A stretch of DNA of 64,000 nucleotides from Enterobacteriaceae bacterium UBA7338 (GCA_002480085.1 DKPJ01000012.1:331245-395244); one strand, 5' to 3'. Counted from the first letter of the stretch, positions 35,001 to 44,220 are shown. Numbers and translations: made by a program. The notes: generated from the sequence alone by a model not told the origin.

Positions 35001-36462
35001 GGTCTCCGAGCCGGGCGTAGGCACCATCGCCACCGGCGTGGCAAAAGCCTATGCGGATCTCATCACCATCGCCGGCTACGACGGCGGCACCGGCGCAAGC
35101 CCGCTCTCCTCAGTGAAATACGCGGGCTGCCCGTGGGAGCTGGGGCTGGTTGAGACCCAGCAGGCGCTGGTGGCGAACGGCCTGCGTCACAAGATCCGTC
35201 TGCAGGTGGACGGCGGCCTGAAAACCGGCGTGGACATCATCAAAGCGGCGATTCTGGGTGCAGAGAGCTTCGGCTTCGGCACCGGCCCGATGGTGGCGCT
35301 GGGCTGTAAATATCTGCGCATTTGCCACCTGAACAACTGCGCAACCGGCGTTGCAACCCAGGATGACAAGCTGCGTAAGGACCACTACCACGGCCTGCCG
35401 TTCAAAGTGACTAACTACTTTGAATTTATCGCCCGTGAGACCCGGGAGCTGATGGCGCAGCTGGGCGTAACCCGCCTGGTGGACCTGATTGGCCGTACCG
35501 ATCTGCTCACCGCGCTGGAGGGCTTCACTGCCAAACAGCAGAAGCTGGATCTGTCGAAGCTGCTGGAGACCGCCGAGCCGCATCCAGGCAAAGCGCTCCA
35601 CTGCACCGAGCACAACCCGCCGTTTGATAACGGCGTGCTCAACGCCCAGTTGCTGAATCAGGCGAAGCCGTTCGTGGATGAGCGCCAGAGCAAAACCTTC
35701 TGGTTTGATATTCGCAACACCGACCGTTCGGTGGGCGCATCGCTCTCCGGCTACATTGCCCAGACGCATGGCGATCAGGGCCTGGCGTCGGATCCGATTA
35801 AAGCCCACTTCAGCGGCACCGCAGGCCAGAGCTTCGGCGTGTGGAACGCAGGCGGCGTTGAGCTGTACCTGACCGGGGATGCCAACGACTACGTCGGTAA
35901 AGGCATGGCGGGCGGTCTGCTGGCGGTGCGTCCGCCGGTCGGCTCGGCCTTCCGCAGCCATGAGGCGAGCATTATCGGTAACACCTGCCTGTACGGCGCG
36001 ACCGGTGGTCGTCTGTACGCCGCAGGCCGCGCGGGTGAACGTTTCGGGGTGCGTAACTCCGGGGCCATCACCGTCGTGGAAGGTATTGGTGACAACGGCT
36101 GTGAATACATGACCGGCGGCATCGTCTGTATTCTTGGCAAAACGGGCGTCAACTTTGGCGCGGGCATGACCGGCGGCTTCGCCTACGTGCTGGATGAAGA
36201 CGGCGAGTTCCGCAACCGCGTGAATCCGGAGCTGGTGGAAGTGCTGAGCGTCGATGACCTCGCGATCCACGAAGAGCACCTGCGCGGTCTGATCACCGAG
36301 CATGTACAGCATACCGGCTCCTCGCGTGGGGAAGAGATTCTGGCGCACTGGCCTGCCTTCGCCGCGAAGTTTGCGCTGGTTAAGCCGAAGTCCAGCGATG
36401 TTAAAGCCCTGTTGGGTCACCGTAGTCGCAGCGCCGCAGAGTTGCGCGTGCAGGCGCAGTAA
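32002..36462 (+). CDS. gltB: Glutamate synthase (NADPH) large subunit GltB
   Basis: GltB makes glutamate from glutamine and 2-oxoglutarate with the small subunit GltD. The 1486-residue precursor begins MLYDKSLERDN and is cleaved before Cys12 (CGFGL), the N-terminal nucleophile of the amidotransferase domain (about 12-430). A central domain, the FMN/2-oxoglutarate synthase domain with the 3Fe-4S Cys cluster (CRxCHLNNCATGVAT-like ICHLNNCATGV region near 1115), and the C-terminal beta-helix GXG domain follow. A GGGGAGG ribosome site precedes the start. gltD follows 9 bp later. Confidence 0.98.
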   Translation: MLYDKSLERDNCGFGLIAHIEGEPSHKVVRTAIHALARMQHRGAILADGKTGDGCGLLLQKPDRFFRLVAEERGWRLAKNYAVGMLFLNQDAEKAAVARRIVEEELQQETLSIVGWRDVPTNEGVLGEIALSSLPRIEQIFVNAPAGWRPRDMERRLFIARRRIEKRLQEDKEFYVCSLSNLVNIYKGLCMPADLPRFYLDLADLRLESAICLFHQRFSTNTVPRWPLAQPFRYLAHNGEINTITGNRQWARARTYKFKTPLIPDLHDAAPFVNETGSDSSSLDNMLELLLAGGMDIVRAMRLLVPPAWQNNPDMDPGLRAFFDFNSMHMEPWDGPAGIVMSDGRFAACNLDRNGLRPARYVITKDKLITCASEVGIWDYQPDEVVEKGRVGPGELMVIDTRGGRILHSGETDNDLKSRHPYKEWMEKNVRRLVPFEDLPNEAVGSREMDDDLLASYQKQFNYSAEELDSVIRVLGENGQEAVGSMGDDTPFAVLSSQPRIIYDYFRQQFAQVTNPPIDPLREAHVMSLATSIGREMNVFCEAEGQAHRLTFKSPILLYSDFKQLTTMSEHHYRADTLDITFNVNEASLEATVSALCDKAEQMVRDGTVLLVLSDRNIAKDRLPVPAPMAVGAIQTRLVEKSLRCDANIIVETASARDPHHFAVLLGFGATAIYPYLAYETLAKLVDTHAIDKNYRTVMLNYRNGINKGLYKIMSKMGISTIASYRCSKLFEAVGLHDEVADLCFQGVISRIGGAGFADFQQDLLNLSKRAWLARKPLEQGGLLKYVHGGEYHAYNPDVVRTLQQAVESGEYSDYQQYAKLVNERPAATLRDLLHITPPADAVNVDDVEPASELFKRFDTAAMSIGALSPEAHEALAEAMNSIGGNSNSGEGGEDPARYGTNKVSRIKQVASGRFGVTPAYLVNADVIQIKVAQGAKPGEGGQLPGDKVTPYIAKLRYSVPGVTLISPPPHHDIYSIEDLAQLIFDLKQVNPKAMISVKLVSEPGVGTIATGVAKAYADLITIAGYDGGTGASPLSSVKYAGCPWELGLVETQQALVANGLRHKIRLQVDGGLKTGVDIIKAAILGAESFGFGTGPMVALGCKYLRICHLNNCATGVATQDDKLRKDHYHGLPFKVTNYFEFIARETRELMAQLGVTRLVDLIGRTDLLTALEGFTAKQQKLDLSKLLETAEPHPGKALHCTEHNPPFDNGVLNAQLLNQAKPFVDERQSKTFWFDIRNTDRSVGASLSGYIAQTHGDQGLASDPIKAHFSGTAGQSFGVWNAGGVELYLTGDANDYVGKGMAGGLLAVRPPVGSAFRSHEASIIGNTCLYGATGGRLYAAGRAGERFGVRNSGAITVVEGIGDNGCEYMTGGIVCILGKTGVNFGAGMTGGFAYVLDEDGEFRNRVNPELVEVLSVDDLAIHEEHLRGLITEHVQHTGSSRGEEILAHWPAFAAKFALVKPKSSDVKALLGHRSRSAAELRVQAQ

Positions 36463-36471
36463 GAGGTAGCA

Positions 36472-37890
36472 ATGAGCCAAAACGTGTACCAGTTTATTGA
36501 CTTACAGCGCGTGGATCCGCCTAAGAAAGCGCTGAAGATCCGTAAAATCGAATTTGTTGAGATCTATGAGCCGTTCTCAGAGGGCCAGGCCAAGGCGCAG
36601 GCAGATCGCTGCCTCTCCTGCGGCAACCCATACTGTGAATGGAAGTGCCCGGTGCATAACTACATCCCGAACTGGCTGAAGCTGGCCAACGAGGGGCGTA
36701 TTTTTGAGGCCGCCGAGCTGTCGCACCAAACCAACACCCTGCCGGAAGTGTGCGGCCGGGTCTGCCCGCAGGATCGCCTTTGCGAAGGCTCCTGCACCCT
36801 GAACGACGAGTTCGGCGCGGTGACCATCGGCAACATCGAGCGCTATATCAACGATAAGGCGTTTGAGATGGGCTGGCGTCCGGACCTGACCGGCGTGAAG
36901 CAGACCGACAAGCGCGTCGCCATTATCGGTGCTGGCCCGGCTGGCCTGGCGTGCGCCGACGTGCTGACCCGCAACGGCGTGAAGGCAGTGGTATTCGATC
37001 GCCATCCGGAGATCGGCGGCCTGCTGACCTTTGGTATTCCGGCCTTTAAGCTGGAGAAAGAGGTGATGACCCGCCGCCGGGAGATCTTCACCGGCATGGG
37101 CATTGAGTTCAAACTCAACGTCGAAGTGGGCCGCGACGTGCAGCTTGAAGAGCTGCTGAAAGATTACGATGCGGTATTCCTCGGCGTCGGCACCTATCAG
37201 TCCATGCGCGGCGGTCTGGAGAACGAAGACGCTTCCGGCGTGTTTGACGCTCTGCCGTTCCTGATCGCTAACACCAAGCAGATCATGGGCTTCGGTGAGA
37301 CCGCTGACGAACCGTACGTCAGCATGGAAGGCAAGCGCGTGGTGGTGCTGGGCGGCGGTGATACCGCGATGGACTGCGTACGCACCTCCATTCGCCAGGG
37401 CGCAACCCACGTGACCTGCGCCTATCGCCGTGACGAAGAGAACATGCCTGGCTCCCGCCGCGAAGTGAAAAACGCGCGTGAAGAGGGCGTGGAGTTCCAG
37501 TTCAACGTCCAGCCGCTGGGTATCGAAGTGAACGCTAACGGCAAGGTGAGCGGCGTGAAGATGGCGCGTACCGAAATGGGCGCACCGGATGCGCACGGCC
37601 GCCGCCGGGCTGAGATCGTCGCTGGCTCCGAGCACGTGGTACCGGCTGATGCAGTGGTGATGGCGTTTGGTTTCCGTCCGCACAACATGTCCTGGCTGGC
37701 GCAGCACAGCGTTGAGTTGGACGCCCAGGGCCGCATCATCGCCCCGGAAGGCAACGAAAACGCCTTCCAGACCAGCAACCCGAAAATCTTCGCCGGTGGT
37801 GACATCGTGCGCGGTTCGGACCTGGTGGTGACGGCAATTGCTGAAGGGCGTAAAGCCGCCGACGGCATTATGAACTACCTCGAAGTGTAA
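36472..37890 (+). CDS. gltD: Glutamate synthase small subunit GltD
   Basis: GltD takes electrons from NADPH through FAD and two 4Fe-4S clusters to GltB. The 472 residues have N-terminal Cys clusters (RCLSCGNPYCEWKCP and CGRVCPQDRLCEGSC), an FAD dinucleotide fold (GAGPAGLACAD near 152) and an NADPH fold (VLGGGDTAMDC). The C-terminal ATG motif region is also present (FAGGDIVRGSDLVVTAI). It ends at a strong terminator; no gltF follows. Confidence 0.98.
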   Translation: MSQNVYQFIDLQRVDPPKKALKIRKIEFVEIYEPFSEGQAKAQADRCLSCGNPYCEWKCPVHNYIPNWLKLANEGRIFEAAELSHQTNTLPEVCGRVCPQDRLCEGSCTLNDEFGAVTIGNIERYINDKAFEMGWRPDLTGVKQTDKRVAIIGAGPAGLACADVLTRNGVKAVVFDRHPEIGGLLTFGIPAFKLEKEVMTRRREIFTGMGIEFKLNVEVGRDVQLEELLKDYDAVFLGVGTYQSMRGGLENEDASGVFDALPFLIANTKQIMGFGETADEPYVSMEGKRVVVLGGGDTAMDCVRTSIRQGATHVTCAYRRDEENMPGSRREVKNAREEGVEFQFNVQPLGIEVNANGKVSGVKMARTEMGAPDAHGRRRAEIVAGSEHVVPADAVVMAFGFRPHNMSWLAQHSVELDAQGRIIAPEGNENAFQTSNPKIFAGGDIVRGSDLVVTAIAEGRKAADGIMNYLEV

Positions 37891-37897
37891 TCATCCG

Positions 37898-37931
37898 CCC
37901 CTTTATCTCGCCGGATAAAGGGGCTTTTTTT
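37898..37931 (+). terminator. Terminator of gltBD
   Basis: GCCCCTTTAT-CTCGCCGG-ATAAAGGGGC followed by T7 begins 8 bases after the gltD stop codon. The T tract overlaps the stop codon of the convergent flavoprotein gene, so both transcription units meet here. Confidence 0.9.
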
Positions 37932-40008
37932 ACTCCTCCCGCGGCGTCTTGTATATCTCCCCCGTCAGATAGTCCGGCCAGTTCTTCTCAAAGTAGAGCG
38001 CAGTGAGATCGCCACACGCCCGCAGCGGCCTCGCCTCAACGCTAAACGCGCCGTTTTGCCAGCGAACATGCAGCTGCTCCGCCTTATGTTCTGGCTTTTC
38101 CGAAAGGAAACGGAAACGCGTTAATGCCCCCTCTCGAGTCTGCGGTACCGCATCGCCCTGCGCAGAGCAGATCATCCGCGCGCCCCGGCTTCCTCCGCCC
38201 TCGGCCACGTAGGTTTGCAACGCGGTGAGGATCGCTTCAGAAGCCAACGCCATCTGCCGCCACTGGAAGCTAAACGCCGTCCGGTTTGGATGGGTGATGG
38301 CGATCCCCGAGGCGGCAATGCGCTGGTTGAGCTGACGCGCCGCCTCCCGGGCCTCGTTGATGCTCTCCGCCTCACAGATAAACCCGGCGCGATCGCTCAT
38401 CCGCTGCTGGATCTCCGCCCGGACCTGCTCGATCTCCAGCGCCTCTGGGTTGGCGCTGTCCCGCTGGATCTGGGCAATCACGCTCTCCAGCTCCGCCTCG
38501 CCCTGCGGCTCGCCTGCTGAGCGCGCCGCAGCCGCAATATGCTTGGCGCAGCGCAGGCCAAAAACCTGCCCCGCGTTCAGCGCCGCGCCGCCGGGACGCG
38601 TTACCCCGTGGGTACCCGCCGCCTCGCCCACCGCGTAACATCCCTCCAGCGAGGTGTGGCCCCAGATATCCACGGCGATGCCACCGTTCATATGCTGATG
38701 GTTGACGTTGAAGGCCAGCGGCTGCTGGGTCAGGTCATGTCCATGATGCTTATACAGCTCAATGGCCAGCGGGTTCATATGCCGCAGACGATCGATGGGC
38801 TGCTCCAGACAGGCATCATTGTTACGCAGGTATTGGTAAACATCCTCGTCCAGATTGCGCACCGAAAACGGTTCGTCCCCCGGAACCGGCAGCGGGTTGC
38901 GGTTGAAATCCATGTAGATGGCCCGCCCGGCCTGTGATTCGTTATAGATCGCCAGGTCCACCAGGCTGGAGCCAAAATCGAGCGTCCGGGTGGCATGGAT
39001 CGGCCACTGGTAGCCCTTGCGGAAGATGTTAGAGACCAGCTCGCGGGTGGTGCGGTAGTAGCGGGCCAGGAAGTTATGCTCCTGCCCGTCGGCATCGATG
39101 GAGTAGATATAGGGCATGCTCTGCACGTAGGTGCCGGAGAGGTTCCACGGGAACTCGTCCCGCCGCGTACCAATGCCAAACTGATGCTCGGTGAGGTTCA
39201 CCGTGTCGATGCCCGCCTCCAGCGCCAGCCCCAGTGCGCCAAAGCAGCGCTTAGGGTAGACGCTGTCGCGGAACAGCTCCCCCGGCCCGCCGGAGGCCAG
39301 CACCACCGCCGGACTGCGCAGCAGGCACAATCCCCAGGGGTTCTCCGCGGTTTTCGCACCTTTCACTACCGCAATCGCGCCGCTGACCCGCCTTCCGGCC
39401 CCCTCGCCTGCGGTCAGCAGGCGGATCACCGTCGCATGATCGAGGAAGGGAACGCCCACCAGCGCCGCCTCCTCCGCCAGCACCTTGACCATCAGGCGGG
39501 AGGTGCGTGGCCCACAGCTGGTCGCCCTCCCGACCTCATCATGATCGGTCTGATAGCGCAGCACCGCCCCGTAGCGATCCTCCGGCAGCGGCAGCCCCAT
39601 GCTTTTCAACCCGATAAAGGCCTCAACGGAGCCGACTGCCTCAACGTAGGCGGTGTCACCGTCCATCGCCCCCCCTGCCCCCAGCGCCCCGGCCAGACGG
39701 GTGAAGTCATCTCCGCGAAAGCTGGTGGAGGCCGTGTGCAGGGTCTGCTTATCAGAGCCGGAGCAGGCGGAGGTGCCCCAGAACAGCGTCTGGGTCGCCA
39801 CCAGCACGTTAAGCCGCCTGCGCTTCAGCTCGACGGCCGCGCGTAACCCCGCCGCGCCGCTGCCCACCACCAGCGCCTCGCTGTCGTAGACAGGAATGCG
39901 ATACTCGCCGAGGGTCAACATCTGCTGCGCCTGCGCCTCGGCAACGTGATGGGGCATGGCAACGTTGGTCAGGCTCTCCAGGATGGCCTGCGGGATCGCT
40001 GTTGTCAT
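37930..40008 (-). CDS. FAD-binding oxidoreductase of the fumarate reductase/aspartate oxidase family
   Basis: The 692-residue flavoprotein has the FAD dinucleotide motif VVGSGAAGLRAA (47-58) and a fumarate-reductase-like capping region. The late FAD signature GCYAVGEAAGTHGVTRPGG (about 466-484) is typical of SdhA/FrdA/NadB/AprA relatives. No signal peptide, heme or iron-sulfur motif is seen, so electrons may pass to an unknown acceptor or oxygen. It is the last gene of the five-gene minus-strand operon, 9 bp after the transporter. It could oxidise or reduce a C-C bond of a cyclic or carboxylated substrate; the substrate is not recognisable. It replaces E. coli gltF/yhc/nan genes at this position. 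Confidence 0.85.
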   Translation of the reverse strand: MTTAIPQAILESLTNVAMPHHVAEAQAQQMLTLGEYRIPVYDSEALVVGSGAAGLRAAVELKRRRLNVLVATQTLFWGTSACSGSDKQTLHTASTSFRGDDFTRLAGALGAGGAMDGDTAYVEAVGSVEAFIGLKSMGLPLPEDRYGAVLRYQTDHDEVGRATSCGPRTSRLMVKVLAEEAALVGVPFLDHATVIRLLTAGEGAGRRVSGAIAVVKGAKTAENPWGLCLLRSPAVVLASGGPGELFRDSVYPKRCFGALGLALEAGIDTVNLTEHQFGIGTRRDEFPWNLSGTYVQSMPYIYSIDADGQEHNFLARYYRTTRELVSNIFRKGYQWPIHATRTLDFGSSLVDLAIYNESQAGRAIYMDFNRNPLPVPGDEPFSVRNLDEDVYQYLRNNDACLEQPIDRLRHMNPLAIELYKHHGHDLTQQPLAFNVNHQHMNGGIAVDIWGHTSLEGCYAVGEAAGTHGVTRPGGAALNAGQVFGLRCAKHIAAAARSAGEPQGEAELESVIAQIQRDSANPEALEIEQVRAEIQQRMSDRAGFICEAESINEAREAARQLNQRIAASGIAITHPNRTAFSFQWRQMALASEAILTALQTYVAEGGGSRGARMICSAQGDAVPQTREGALTRFRFLSEKPEHKAEQLHVRWQNGAFSVEARPLRACGDLTALYFEKNWPDYLTGEIYKTPREE

Positions 40009-40017
40009 CGTTAACCT

Positions 40018-41259
40018 CTACTGTTTACTCGTTGAAATATCCGATGCCAGCCCGGCAACCCGCCGGTGCGTCACGGGCTGGGTACTTTTGCGCACGCCCA
40101 GCAGCAGCACGCTGCTGACCAGCATGACGCAGGCGGCAAAGAACCATACCGTGCTCATGGAGTAGCGATCGGCGAAGTAGCCCGCCAGCACCGGCGAAAT
40201 GCCCCCGGCGGTCATGCCGATGTTCATCACCAGGCCAATGGCCGCACCGCGCAGCTGAGGCGGCACCAGCTCGGAGGTAAAGGAGAGCACCATCGGCGTA
40301 ATGGGATAGCCCAGCAGGCCGAGAAACAGCACGAGGATCACCACGGCAAACACCGGCAGATCCATGACCATCGCCGCCATTAGCAGGCTGCTGAGCAGCG
40401 TGACGCCAATCAGCACTTTGCGTTTGCGGGTAAAGTCTCCGCCGTCGCAGTAGCGGCCCAGCAGGAATCCGCCCAGCGCGCCGGTCAGCCCCAGCAGGCT
40501 GGCGATGGTGCCCGCCATACCGATAGAGAGCTGCTTCATGTTCATCAGGAAGGTCGGTGCCCAGAGCAGAACAATCCACCAGCCGCTCAGCAGCAGGAAG
40601 TAGTAAAAGGCGATCAGCATGACGGCTTTATTACGAAACAGCTGGCCCAACGGTACCTTCTCTTTCACTGTGGTAGCCGCTACGACTTTTTTCGGCTCGG
40701 ACTTGACCAGCACCGCGTAGGCCAGCGCCACCAGCACCCCCAGCCCGCCCGCGACGTAGAAGACTACCCGCCAGCCATATAGCGGCCCCAGCATCGCCCC
40801 CAGCCAGGTGCCGAAGAAGCCGCCGATGGGGTAGCCCATCCAGTAGAGCGACATCACGGTGGTGCGCTGCTTCTCGGTGGTCACGTTAGCCACCTCCAGC
40901 GAGGCCGCGGGCCAGAAGACCCCCTCGCCGATGCCGGTCATGACCCGGTAGAAGATCAGCGAGGTCATGCTGCCCGCGATGCCGGTCAGCATGGTCGCCA
41001 CGGAGAACATCATCAGCCCCAGGATAAGGACCGGTTTACCGCTGAGCTTGTCGGCAATGATGCCCGAGAGAAAGAGAAAGCCAATAAAGCCGTAAAAGAA
41101 CGAGCTGAGCAGAATGCCGGACTGGCCCTTTTCAAGGCCGAAGTCGTTGGCAATCAGCCCGATTGCCGATGAGACGGTCATGCGATCCACGGAGTACATC
41201 ATGTACCCCAGGCCGCACAGCACCGATACCAGCACCATCTTTTTTGTATCTGTCTGCAT
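40018..41259 (-). CDS. MFS transporter, anion:cation symporter-like
   Basis: A 413-residue permease with 12 predicted membrane helices and a central cytoplasmic loop (about 190-215). The helix 2-3 loop (GIIADKLSGKPVLILG) and the overall pattern resemble the ACS family, which carries hexuronates, galactarate, phthalate and similar organic anions. It lies 57 bp after the TIM-barrel gene and 9 bp before the flavoprotein, so it probably imports the pathway substrate. This implies an acidic sugar, cyclitol acid or aromatic acid, but that is inference. Confidence 0.88.
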   Translation of the reverse strand: MQTDTKKMVLVSVLCGLGYMMYSVDRMTVSSAIGLIANDFGLEKGQSGILLSSFFYGFIGFLFLSGIIADKLSGKPVLILGLMMFSVATMLTGIAGSMTSLIFYRVMTGIGEGVFWPAASLEVANVTTEKQRTTVMSLYWMGYPIGGFFGTWLGAMLGPLYGWRVVFYVAGGLGVLVALAYAVLVKSEPKKVVAATTVKEKVPLGQLFRNKAVMLIAFYYFLLLSGWWIVLLWAPTFLMNMKQLSIGMAGTIASLLGLTGALGGFLLGRYCDGGDFTRKRKVLIGVTLLSSLLMAAMVMDLPVFAVVILVLFLGLLGYPITPMVLSFTSELVPPQLRGAAIGLVMNIGMTAGGISPVLAGYFADRYSMSTVWFFAACVMLVSSVLLLGVRKSTQPVTHRRVAGLASDISTSKQ

Positions 41260-41316
41260 AATTCCCTCGACTAACCTGATAAGTGTGACGAGAAACCAGA
41301 TACCGCTAAACTCTGA

Positions 41317-42153
41317 CTAACAGTGACTCTGATGACGGGCCTTGCATGTCTCCAGCACCGAATCCGGATCGCGCTGCCACCAGGTGTGCTCGGAGAAGAT
41401 CTCCACCTCGTGCGCCCCCGTGTAGCCCAGCGCCTCAACCGCCTGGCGTGCGGCGCGGATATCAATCACCCCGTCGCCCATCATGCCGCGATCGAGGAGC
41501 AGATCCCGGGTGGGCACCAGCCAGTCGCAGATATGAAACCCTAAAATGCGCTTGCGACCCGCCCGCTCAATCTCGGCATAAAACTTCGGATCCCACCAGG
41601 TGTGGTAGAGATCGACGGCGATCCCTAAGCCATCGTCCCCCAGCTCGTCGCAGAGATCGTTCGCCTGCTCCAGGGTATTTACGCAGGCGCGATCCGCAGC
41701 GTACATCGGGTGCAGCGGCTCGATTGCCAGCGGCATCCCCGCCTTACGGGAGTACTCCAGCAGACGGCCAAGACCGTCGCGTACCTGGCTGCGCGCCCCG
41801 GCGATATCTTTTGACGCTCCCGGCAGGCCACCGACCACCAGCACCAGGCAGGCGGCGTTGAGCGCCAGCGCCTCATCCACCGCCCGGCGATTGTCGTCAT
41901 CGGCAGCCCGGCGAGCCGCCTCGTCGATGCCGGGGAACATTCCTCCGCGGCAGTAGCCGCTTACCGTCAGCTCGTTACTGCGGATCAGCTGGGCGCTCTT
42001 CTGCAGGCCGAGGGCCTGCACCTGGTCACGCCAGGGCGAGATCCCCCGGATCTGGTGACGGGCGCAGCCCTCAATGATCTGGTCCAGGGTCCACTGCTTA
42101 CGCACCGTGGCGGTGTTGATCGATAAACGTTGTGCATCAGGCTGTTGCATCAT
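41317..42153 (-). CDS. Sugar phosphate isomerase/epimerase-like TIM-barrel protein
   Basis: The 278-residue AP-endonuclease-2-type TIM barrel is related to IolE/IolI/xylose isomerase-like enzymes. The four expected metal ligands are visible: E145 (LAIEPLHP), D181 (VDLYHTWWDP), H207 (GFHICDW) and E251 (HEVEIFSE). The family includes 2-keto-myo-inositol dehydratases, 3-dehydroshikimate dehydratases and 3-keto-glycoside-processing enzymes. A start at the second Met is also possible. It lies 6 bp after the Gfo/Idh/MocA gene in the operon. Confidence 0.88.
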   Translation of the reverse strand: MMQQPDAQRLSINTATVRKQWTLDQIIEGCARHQIRGISPWRDQVQALGLQKSAQLIRSNELTVSGYCRGGMFPGIDEAARRAADDDNRRAVDEALALNAACLVLVVGGLPGASKDIAGARSQVRDGLGRLLEYSRKAGMPLAIEPLHPMYAADRACVNTLEQANDLCDELGDDGLGIAVDLYHTWWDPKFYAEIERAGRKRILGFHICDWLVPTRDLLLDRGMMGDGVIDIRAARQAVEALGYTGAHEVEIFSEHTWWQRDPDSVLETCKARHQSHC

Positions 42154-42159
42154 GGCTCC

Positions 42160-43311
42160 TTAGCGTAACAGGGACGGAACATCGAGCCAGCGGCGCTCTT
42201 TCCAGCTTTGCAGGGCCAGCTCCACCAGCTGCACCCCTTTTGCCCCCTCCAGCAGGTTCCAGCGAAATTCGCCCTCGCCGTGCACGTGGCGTAAGAACAG
42301 CTCCCACTGCACCTTGAAGGCGTTGTCGTAGGTCGTGGTGTCCGGCACCGGCACCCAGTCGTTAAAGAAGTTATGGGTCTGGCGCACGTCCGGGTTCCAC
42401 ACCGGCTTCGGCGTGTTGACCCGGGACTGGGTGAGGCAGTCGGTGAGGCCCGCTACCGCCGATCCGTTGACGCCGTCTACCTGGAAGGTCACCAGGTCGT
42501 CGCGGCGCACGCGCACGCACCAGGAGCTGTTGATCTGCACGATGGTGCCGTTATGCAGCTCGAAGGTGGCGTAGGCGGCGTCATCGGCGGTGGCCTGGTA
42601 GGCGTTGCCCTGCTCGTCAAAGCGCTCGGGAATATGGGTGGCACCCAGGCAGCTGAGGCTTTTGATCTCGCCGAACAGGTTATCGATGACGTAGCGCCAG
42701 TGGCAGATCATGTCGAGGATGATGCCGCCCCCGTCCTCGGCACGGTAGTTCCACGACGGACGCTGGGTAGGCTGCAGATCCCCTTCAAAGACCCAGTAGC
42801 CAAACTCGCCGCGCACCGAGAGCACCTTGCCGAAGAAGCCGGACTGGTTGAGCATCTGGAGCTTTTGCAGCCCCGGCAGCCAGAGCTTATCCTGCACCAC
42901 CCCGTGGCAGACGCCGTGCTGCTCGGCAAAGTAGTAAAGCTCCATCGCCTCGTCGAGGCTGACCGCCACCGGTTTTTCACTGTAGATGTGCTTCCCCGCC
43001 GCGATGGCCTTTTTCAGCAGCGCCGGGCGCGCCTGGGTAGTTGCAGCATCGAAAAAGATGGTGTCGTTCGGGTTGGCCAGCGCCGCGTCAAGATCGGTTC
43101 CCCAGCGGCTGATGCCGTAGCTTTTCGCCAGCGCCGCGATCTTCTCTTCGTTACGGCCAATGAGGATCGGATCCGGCACCAGGCGATCGCCGTTTGCCAG
43201 TTCAACCCCGCCCTGCTCGCGGATCGCCACGATCGAACGGATCAGGTGCTGATTTTTCCCCATTCGCCCGGTTACGCCATGCATGATGATGCCAACAGAT
43301 TGAGTCGCCAT
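42160..43311 (-). CDS. Gfo/Idh/MocA-family oxidoreductase
   Basis: The 383-residue NAD(P)-dependent dehydrogenase has a Rossmann motif near the N-terminus (GIIMHGVTGRMGKN), the EKP catalytic motif at 112-114 (YSEKPVAVS), and a C-terminal alpha/beta substrate domain. Relatives oxidise ring hydroxyls of sugars, inositols and glycosides. It is paired with the TIM-barrel protein (6 bp gap) and follows the SDR gene by 16 bp. The specific substrate is not known. Confidence 0.88.
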   Translation of the reverse strand: MATQSVGIIMHGVTGRMGKNQHLIRSIVAIREQGGVELANGDRLVPDPILIGRNEEKIAALAKSYGISRWGTDLDAALANPNDTIFFDAATTQARPALLKKAIAAGKHIYSEKPVAVSLDEAMELYYFAEQHGVCHGVVQDKLWLPGLQKLQMLNQSGFFGKVLSVRGEFGYWVFEGDLQPTQRPSWNYRAEDGGGIILDMICHWRYVIDNLFGEIKSLSCLGATHIPERFDEQGNAYQATADDAAYATFELHNGTIVQINSSWCVRVRRDDLVTFQVDGVNGSAVAGLTDCLTQSRVNTPKPVWNPDVRQTHNFFNDWVPVPDTTTYDNAFKVQWELFLRHVHGEGEFRWNLLEGAKGVQLVELALQSWKERRWLDVPSLLR

Positions 43312-43327
43312 GTCTTTTCCTTAGAGG

Positions 43328-44116
43328 TTAAAAGTGGGATTTATTCAGGCCGCCGTCGATATCAATAATTTGGCCGACGGTAAAGGGAAGCAGCCCACAG
43401 GCCAGCGCGTTGACGGTGGTGGCGATATCTTTCGGCTGCCCCCAGCGCTTCATCGGCACCAGCCCATCGCCAATCAGCTGGTCATATTTCGGCTTCACGG
43501 TGCTGGTCATATCGGTTTCGATAATGCCCGGACGGATCTCGTAGACGCCGATCCCCTCCTCTGCCAGACGCAGCGCGAAGAGCTGAGTGACCATGCTGGC
43601 CGCCGCTTTCGAGACGCAGTATTCGCCCCGGGAGATGGAGAGGCTGTGGGCGCTACAGGAAGTGATATTAATAATTGAGTGGTGGTGAGCATCCCGCTCT
43701 CCCTGCTGGAGCATGATCCGGGCGGCACGCTGGCAGAAGAAGAACATAGCGCGGGTATTAATGTCCTGGCAGTAGTCATAGTTTTCCGCCGTGACCTCCA
43801 GCAGATCGCCACGCTGTTTTGCCGCGGTTCCCGCATTGTTGACCACGCAGTCCAGCCGCCCCCACTTCGCCATCACCCGATCGAGCATCTGCTGCTGGAC
43901 CGCAAGATCGGCAACGTCCCCTGGCACCGCAAGTGCTTCAATGTCAAACTGTTGCAGTTCAGCCACCATGCTCTGCTGGCGTGCTCGGCCCTCTTCGCTA
44001 TCGCGCCCGTTAATGGCAACGTTAAATCCCTGCTGCGCCAGCGCCAGCGCGCAGGCTTTGCCTATGCCGCGCGTGGATCCTGTTACGAGGGCGACCGGGC
44101 GTTGTGAATGGCTCAT
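43328..44116 (-). CDS. SDR-family oxidoreductase
   Basis: The 262-residue classical short-chain dehydrogenase has TGSTRGIGKA (12-21), NNAG and the Ser-Tyr-Lys set (ITSCSAH...GEYCVSKAA, YxxxK). It resembles 3-ketoacyl-ACP reductase-like enzymes with sugar or polyol substrates. It is the first gene of the five-gene operon. Its promoter region is flanked by two palindromes that probably bind the divergent TetR protein. Confidence 0.88.
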   Translation of the reverse strand: MSHSQRPVALVTGSTRGIGKACALALAQQGFNVAINGRDSEEGRARQQSMVAELQQFDIEALAVPGDVADLAVQQQMLDRVMAKWGRLDCVVNNAGTAAKQRGDLLEVTAENYDYCQDINTRAMFFFCQRAARIMLQQGERDAHHHSIINITSCSAHSLSISRGEYCVSKAAASMVTQLFALRLAEEGIGVYEIRPGIIETDMTSTVKPKYDQLIGDGLVPMKRWGQPKDIATTVNALACGLLPFTVGQIIDIDGGLNKSHF

Positions 44117-44146
44117 AGACGACTCCCAAAGGCTGAATAGTAGATT

Positions 44147-44162
44147 TCAACTAGATGGTTGA
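44147..44162. promoter_or_regulatory. Putative TetR operator, site 1
   Basis: TCAACTAGATGGTTGA is an inverted repeat (TCAAC...GTTGA) 31 bp before the SDR start codon. It lies just downstream of a minus-strand -10 candidate TATACT (44175-44180). It shares the half-site TCAACTA with site 2. Confidence 0.6.
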
Positions 44163-44220
44163 TAACCGTTAAGCAGTATAGGAAGCGAGCAAAAAGAAAA
44201 TAATGATCGACTTCTCAAAA

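Noticed and set aside
32230..36480. Several long open frames (343, 418 and 456 codons) antisense to gltB
   Set aside because: All lie opposite the third-codon-position-GC-rich gltB and show His/Gln/Arg-rich nonsense composition.
36577..37707. 376-codon open frame antisense to gltD
   Set aside because: A shadow frame of gltD, without recognisable domains.
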